From contig URWU01000053.1 of NCBI GenBank assembly GCA_900551585.1, positions 1-8,787 on the forward strand: a DNA stretch of 8,787 bases, in the 5' to 3' direction. Below are positions 5,437 to 8,787 of the stretch, piece by piece. Under the pieces are notes generated by a model that saw only the letters and a list, made by a program, of their open reading frames with translations, was not told the DNA's origin and made no database searches. Source of the stretch: an uncultured Alphaproteobacteria bacterium. Lineage in GTDB: Bacteria > Pseudomonadota > Alphaproteobacteria > RF32 > CAG-239. Positions within the stretch are counted from its first letter, which is position 1; each line of letters begins with the position of its first letter. The position numbers and the translations under genes are program-made.

Positions 5437-6818
5437 TACTTTTGCCCTCCTACCGTAATGTTCTGCACTCTGATGGCAGGCTGGCCGACTGTTGTCGGAA
5501 TTTTTCCCGAAACAGAACCGCACATTCCGCAGGCTAACGTCATATTATTGCCGACCATATCAATATTATTCAAAATCTCAATACCGGAACCGATAAGCTT
5601 TGCACCTTTAACTAATTGTTTCAACTTGCCTTTTTCAATGACATATCCTCTGTTGACCGTAAAGTTGAACTCACCGCTGACCGTATTAACCGAGCCGCCG
5701 CCGATATCGGCCGCAAACAAACCGTAATCTGTTTTTTCAATCATTTCTTCCAAAGTAGATTGGCCATTGGCAATAAAAGTGTTGCTCATTCGGGAAGTCG
5801 GCATAAACTTATAACTTTGCCGCCTTGCGCAACCGTTCGGCTCCATTCCCATACGGCGGCCATTTAAACGGTCGACCATATAATTTTTAAGAATTCCGTT
5901 TTCAATCAAGAGTTTACGCTGTGTCGGCACACCTTCATCATCAATGTTGATAGAACCCCAGGCGTTGGGAATTGTGGCATCATCATAGGCCGTTACTAAT
6001 TCGCTGGCCACTTTCTGTCCGAGCTTGCCACAGAAAACCGAAGCATTTTTGGCCACCGCAGTCGCCTCAAGACCATGCCCGCAGGCCTCGTGAAAAATCG
6101 CACCGCCAAAACCGTTATTAATAATTACCGGCATTTTTCCGGACGGACAATCAACGGCCTCCAACATACTGACTGCTTTGCCGGAAACAGTCTCGGCAAA
6201 AGCTTGCAAATCACGCCCTTCAAAAAGCTCAAAACCATACAAGCCGCCGAAATTATCCGTTGCTTCCTGGCTTTTTTCATCACGCAAGGCAATCGTGCTC
6301 ATGCTGAAACGGCTGCGGCTGAGTTTATCTTCAGCCCAGGTTCCCAAACTGTTTGCCACCAAAATCTGCCGTTCTTTTTCAGAATAATTGGTATCAACTT
6401 TAGCAATCAGCTTATTGGCGCCATAAGCCATTTCACTGATTTTATGCATTATTGCAACTTTATCTTGCTTATTAACATCGTTGTGTAATATTTTGATTTT
6501 ATGAATATTTTCAAATTCTATATCAACAAAATCAAGAACCGTTGCCTGCCGTTTTTCTTTTAATGCCGCTGCAGCCTTTTTAGCTGTTTTAAGCAAATTT
6601 TCGCGTTCCATCAGGTTGGTATAAGCATAGGCCGAAAACGTCTCCTTAAAAACGCGGATACCAATGCCGTAACTTAAGGAAGAACTGATATTCTTGACTT
6701 TGCGTTCTGAAGCATGAATATCCGTCCCGAGCTTATGTTCAACAAACACTTCGGCAAAATCGGCACCGCTGGCAAGAGCAGCATCTAAAATCTCGTTGAC
6801 TAAATTTTTATCCAGCAA
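5436..6818 (-). CDS. tldD: TldD zinc metalloprotease
   Basis: A 460-residue catalytic subunit of the TldD/TldE protease (E. coli TldD about 481 residues). The zinc motif HEACGH is at residues 243-248, with His243 and His248 as ligands and Glu244 as catalytic base; Cys433 in LACGMCGS near the C-terminus fits the third ligand known in TldD. The GFGGAIFHEACGHGLEA and GMEPNGCARRQSYKFMPTSRM regions are typical. Known roles of the family are cleavage of unfolded or modified peptides such as microcin B17 leader and CcdA. The start is TTG at 6818, supported by a near-perfect AAGGAGG 7 nt upstream, with the N-terminus at the expected family position. It lies 12 bp after mtnN and overlaps tldE by 1 bp. 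No RiPP precursor or toxin-antitoxin gene is seen nearby. Confidence 0.96.
   Translation of the reverse strand: MLDKNLVNEILDAALASGADFAEVFVEHKLGTDIHASERKVKNISSSLSYGIGIRVFKETFSAYAYTNLMERENLLKTAKKAAAALKEKRQATVLDFVDIEFENIHKIKILHNDVNKQDKVAIMHKISEMAYGANKLIAKVDTNYSEKERQILVANSLGTWAEDKLSRSRFSMSTIALRDEKSQEATDNFGGLYGFELFEGRDLQAFAETVSGKAVSMLEAVDCPSGKMPVIINNGFGGAIFHEACGHGLEATAVAKNASVFCGKLGQKVASELVTAYDDATIPNAWGSINIDDEGVPTQRKLLIENGILKNYMVDRLNGRRMGMEPNGCARRQSYKFMPTSRMSNTFIANGQSTLEEMIEKTDYGLFAADIGGGSVNTVSGEFNFTVNRGYVIEKGKLKQLVKGAKLIGSGIEILNNIDMVGNNMTLACGMCGSVSGKIPTTVGQPAIRVQNITVGGQK
5445..5451 (-). promoter_or_regulatory. Shine-Dalgarno of tldE within the tldD 3' end
   Basis: AGGAGGG on the minus strand lies 8 nt before ATG 5436 and inside the last codons of tldD. 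With the TAATG stop-start overlap it implies coupled translation of the two subunits, and it decides the start against the longer open frame reaching 5523. Confidence 0.75.
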
Positions 6819-6825
6819 AATATTT

Positions 6826-6832
6826 CCTCCTT
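6826..6832 (-). promoter_or_regulatory. Shine-Dalgarno that sets the TTG start of tldD
   Basis: AAGGAGG on the minus strand lies 7 nt before TTG at 6816-6818 and overlaps the mtnN stop codon (6831-6833). No in-frame ATG or GTG lies at this spacing, so the rare TTG start is well supported. Confidence 0.82.
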
Positions 6833-7523
6833 ACAAGGACATAAGCAGCTTTTTTAACACCTTAAACGACTTATTGGCCATCTCGCCCCAAAAGTTTGCG
6901 TATTCTTTAGCATTATTATTGTTTTTCAAAGGATTATCACTGATAATACGCAAGCTCAGAAACGGCATTTTTTTCATATAACAAACTTGTGCAACCGCGC
7001 AAGATTCCATATCAACAGCCAAACCGTCGGCAAACAGCTTGCGAATACCCGCGGCTTCGTCAACGCCGGCAATAAACTTGTCTCCGCTGCAAATCAGTCC
7101 TTTATGGACTTTCACGCCGTCATTATCACCATAGTTTAATTTCCCCAGCAAAGCCGGACTGCCGCTAAAACGTGCCGGAAAGTCTTGAACCTGCCCAAAC
7201 TCGTTAGGCTCCAAACACCAAACATCATTATATACCGTTTCAACACCAGCAACCACATCCATCTGCTCCACTTCATCTCCAATACCGCCGGCAACGCCGG
7301 AGTTAATTACACAATCAGGTTTAAAAATATTAATCAATTCAGTCGTTTTGACCGCGGCACAGACTTTGCCGATACCGCTTTTCATTAAGATAATCTCTTT
7401 GTCGCCCAAATCACCGGTGATAAATTTTATCCCGTCTTTTTCGCTTTCTTTAACATTAGAAAGCAGCTTTTTGAGCTCGGCAATCTCATCAGACATCGCC
7501 GCAATAATTGCAATCTTTTTCAT
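6831..7523 (-). CDS. mtnN: 5'-methylthioadenosine/S-adenosylhomocysteine nucleosidase
   Basis: A 230-residue PNP/UDP-phosphorylase-superfamily enzyme that hydrolyses the N-glycosidic bond of methylthioadenosine and S-adenosylhomocysteine, releasing adenine; it acts in SAM salvage and the activated methyl cycle. Catalytic residues of the E. coli enzyme have counterparts here: Glu13 in AAMSDEI (Glu12), Ser76 in NSGVAGG, Glu173 in VDMES (Glu174) and Asp196 in ISDNPL (Asp197). CSGDKFI and the length agree with the family. The ATG at 7523 directly abuts the stop of the histidine phosphatase gene, with AAGGA about 7 nt upstream. Next downstream is tldD at 12 bp. The purine-binding SDE/SCA substitutions around the catalytic Glu residues are modest differences from E. 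coli, so related nucleosidase substrates are possible. Confidence 0.93.
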   Translation of the reverse strand: MKKIAIIAAMSDEIAELKKLLSNVKESEKDGIKFITGDLGDKEIILMKSGIGKVCAAVKTTELINIFKPDCVINSGVAGGIGDEVEQMDVVAGVETVYNDVWCLEPNEFGQVQDFPARFSGSPALLGKLNYGDNDGVKVHKGLICSGDKFIAGVDEAAGIRKLFADGLAVDMESCAVAQVCYMKKMPFLSLRIISDNPLKNNNNAKEYANFWGEMANKSFKVLKKLLMSL

Positions 7524-8129
7524 TCAATTTTCCTTTTCCGTAATCGAAACTAAATCCCTGAAACACCAGTTTCCGTCTTCATAAATCACATGCAGAATAC
7601 TGCCGTTGTCAACCTCTCTGTCCGGAGCACCGAGAGCAATCATCATTTGTCCGAGCATAATCCCGTGCGAAGCAACCGCCATCACCTGATAATCAGATTT
7701 TTCTGCCCAGTCTTTCAAACCGGCAAACACCCTCTCCCGCACCTGCAATTTGCTTTCGCCGCCTTCAAAACAAAACTCGGGATAGCGGTTTTCACGATCA
7801 CGCCATTTGGCATAATCAGCACCGTATTTTGCCGTTGCTTCCGTATGGTGCAGCCCTTCAATCACACCGACGTTAACCTCAATAAAACGCTCGTCTTCAA
7901 TAAGCGGCACATTCAAAAATTTATCAACGATTTCAGCCGTTTGCAGCGCTCTCTTCAGTGGCGAAGCCAAAATTGCCTCAACCTTTTTATCTGCCAGATA
8001 AGCGCCTGTTTTCTCAGCCTGAACTTTTCCTTTTTCAGTCAAAACAGAATTATTGGTTCGTCCCTGAATTCGTCCTAGAGCATTATATGAACTTTCCCCA
8101 TGGCGGAAAATATAAAATTCTTTACGCAT
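7524..8129 (-). CDS. Histidine phosphatase family protein (GpmB/PhoE-like)
   Basis: A 201-residue branch 1 histidine phosphatase. The phospho-accepting motif is FRHGES, with Arg9 and His10; LGRIQGRTNNSVLTEKG follows, Arg60 lies in SPLKRALQTAE, Glu84 in RFIEVNVGVIEG is the probable proton donor, and His155 in VASHGIM completes the pocket. The architecture fits small-molecule phosphatases such as GpmB, PhoE or CobC-type proteins rather than true dPGM glycolytic mutase, which is longer; the substrate cannot be fixed from sequence. The ATG at 8129 follows the stop of the MazG-like gene with no gap (TAAATG) and only a weak ribosome site (GGA 11 nt upstream), so coupled translation is likely. mtnN begins immediately after its stop. 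Confidence 0.9.
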   Translation of the reverse strand: MRKEFYIFRHGESSYNALGRIQGRTNNSVLTEKGKVQAEKTGAYLADKKVEAILASPLKRALQTAEIVDKFLNVPLIEDERFIEVNVGVIEGLHHTEATAKYGADYAKWRDRENRYPEFCFEGGESKLQVRERVFAGLKDWAEKSDYQVMAVASHGIMLGQMMIALGAPDREVDNGSILHVIYEDGNWCFRDLVSITEKEN

Positions 8130-8465
8130 TTACAATCTTTTCCATGTCCTTTGTTTATTAATCTCTTCTTTTTCGCGAAAAGCTTCTTCCAAATCAACCC
8201 CGTGCAAATTGGCAATACTGCACAGATAAATCAGCACATCGGCCAATTCCAGCTTAACGTTTCCGGGAACCGAACCGCTGCCGATTGAGCCGCCTTTGTT
8301 ATTTTTGCGAACGGCAGAAATCAATTCTCCGGTTTCTTCTGCCAGCAAACAGCATTCATAAATCGGATCGACCTTAAAACCACGTTCGGCTTTCATCTCT
8401 CTGACATAATCCTGAAAATCTTTTAATGTCGGATTTTCCTTCAAAAACAACTTACTGTCAGTCAT
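8130..8465 (-). CDS. MazG-like nucleotide pyrophosphohydrolase
   Basis: A 111-residue all-alpha NTP pyrophosphohydrolase of the MazG-like superfamily, expected to split (d)NTPs into NMP and pyrophosphate with Mg2+. The metal-binding pattern is present: E44-x-x-E47 in LAEETGEL and E73-x-x-D76 in LELADVLIYL, followed by HGVDLEEAF and the C-terminal NKQRTW common in single-domain members. A Gly/Ser-rich loop (residues 58-68) lies between the two helices. The single-domain length excludes full two-domain MazG. ATG at 8465 has GGAG at 8473-8476, 7 nt away. It sits 2 bp after the Pip-like gene and abuts the histidine phosphatase. A nucleotide-pool cleaning role is inferred from the family; the nucleotide is unknown. 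Confidence 0.88.
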   Translation of the reverse strand: MTDSKLFLKENPTLKDFQDYVREMKAERGFKVDPIYECCLLAEETGELISAVRKNNKGGSIGSGSVPGNVKLELADVLIYLCSIANLHGVDLEEAFREKEEINKQRTWKRL

Positions 8466-8467
8466 AC

Positions 8468-8739
8468 TTAATCTCCGTATCTACGCAGAAATTCTTTCAT
8501 TTCTGCTTTGAGAACCGCGCTCAAAAGCTTACTGGAATGCCCTTTGTCTGGAACAATCACCAGTTTTGATTCCGGTAAAACCTTATGCAGGCGAAAAGCA
8601 TTAATCGGCGGACAGATAAAATCCAATCGGTTATGCACGATAAGTGTCGGAATATGCTTGATTTTCGCAATATTATCAATAATTTCGTCATCTTCCATCA
8701 TAAAATAACGCGCTGCATAATAAATATACACTCTCATCA
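8468..8739 (-). CDS. pip: Prolyl-aminopeptidase-like alpha/beta hydrolase, 5' truncated
   Basis: Only the C-terminal roughly 90 residues are present, because genomic sequence stops where the adapter begins. The fragment has the end of an alpha/beta hydrolase fold: IPTLIVHNRLDFICP, with the catalytic Asp after the strand, then INAFRLHKVLPESKLVIVP and the catalytic His in DKGHSS. The order and spacing closely follow proline iminopeptidase (Pip, family S33), which removes N-terminal proline from peptides; the nucleophile Ser region is missing, so another S33-type hydrolase is possible. An apparent GTG start at 8738-8740 uses an adapter base and is not real, and the ATG at 8735-8737 is probably an internal Met. 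It is the first visible gene of the minus-strand operon, 2 bp before the MazG-like gene. Confidence 0.75.
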
Positions 8740-8787
8740 CTGTCTCTTATACACATCTCCGAGCCCACGAGACGGAGCTACATCTCG
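8740..8787. other. Illumina Nextera adapter contamination
   Basis: The sequence is a synthetic library adapter. 8740-8758 is the Tn5 mosaic end (CTGTCTCTTATACACATCT), 8759-8773 the Nextera read 2 adapter (CCGAGCCCACGAGAC), 8774-8781 GGAGCTAC, which fits a Nextera i7 index (I recall it as N718), and 8782-8787 ATCTCG, the first bases of the P7-side sequence. The order is exactly that of read-through into the adapter. It is not genomic, and the contig should be trimmed at 8739. The C at 8740 could by chance also be genomic. Confidence 0.98.

Noticed and set aside
5437..5523. N-terminal extension of TldE to 5523.
   Set aside because: The added residues do not resemble the family, lie inside tldD, and the ATG at 5436 has an ideal ribosome site.
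4483..5727. Long plus-strand open frames (4595-5041, 4483-4959, 5143-5727) opposite tldE and tldD.
   Set aside because: They are antisense to strongly supported genes, have compositions typical of reverse-frame translation and no recognisable domain.
7524..8129. Phosphoglycerate mutase (gpmA) call for the histidine phosphatase.
   Set aside because: At 201 residues it is shorter than dPGM mutases, and the motifs fit the broad GpmB/PhoE-type phosphatases; the substrate is undetermined.
1..8739. A defence system, CRISPR array, phage or toxin-antitoxin module.
   Set aside because: No direct repeats with spacers, no Cas, restriction, toxin or integrase-like proteins; all genes belong to recognisable metabolic or protease families apart from DUF4236.
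8738..8740. GTG start codon for the Pip-like gene.
   Set aside because: Its first base belongs to the adapter; the gene is truncated and its real start lies beyond the genomic sequence.
8740..8758. Tn5/IS50 mosaic end as a sign of a transposon.
   Set aside because: It is followed directly by the synthetic Nextera adapter, an 8-base index and the start of the P7 sequence, so it is library contamination.

Overview
This is a compact, gene-dense bacterial chromosomal segment of moderate GC content. It carries two convergent gene blocks and almost no non-coding DNA. No taxon marker gene is present. The YjaB-like acetyltransferase, the TldD/TldE pair and the tight Shine-Dalgarno-led operons fit a Gram-negative, proteobacterium-like host, but that placement is a low-confidence inference. 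The last 48 bases (8740-8787) are not genomic: they are an Illumina Nextera transposase adapter with a sample index, so the true sequence ends at about 8739.

Plus-strand block (1-1977): four genes in the order Nudix (3' end only), GNAT acetyltransferase, Nudix, Nudix. The Nudix genes are tandem paralogs of the IDI-like/YfcD-like type (COG1443-like) but lack the IDI active-site cysteine. The first three genes overlap one another, and the last follows after 22 bp with its own Shine-Dalgarno. The third Nudix copy has a degraded Nudix box.

Minus-strand block (8739 down to 1988): ten genes with gaps of 0-12 bp or small overlaps, apparently one long operon whose promoter lies beyond the window. 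In transcription order they are: a prolyl-aminopeptidase-like alpha/beta hydrolase (5' truncated), a MazG-like nucleotide pyrophosphohydrolase, a histidine phosphatase, MTA/SAH nucleosidase (mtnN), the metalloprotease pair tldD-tldE, two tandem paralogous HAD-like proteins with an atypical first motif, a small DUF4236 membrane protein, and an HD-domain nucleotidase of the YfbR/HDDC2 type.

Taken together the window is rich in small-molecule hydrolases that act on nucleotides or phosphate esters (Nudix x3, MazG-like, HD, HAD x2, histidine phosphatase, MtnN), plus peptide-processing enzymes (TldD/E, Pip-like). This resembles a metabolite 'house-cleaning' and peptide-turnover neighbourhood; that reading is an inference from family membership. 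I found no RNA genes, CRISPR array, IS element, phage genes or recognisable defence system. The most unusual biological points are the two local paralog expansions (Nudix and HAD) with altered catalytic motifs.
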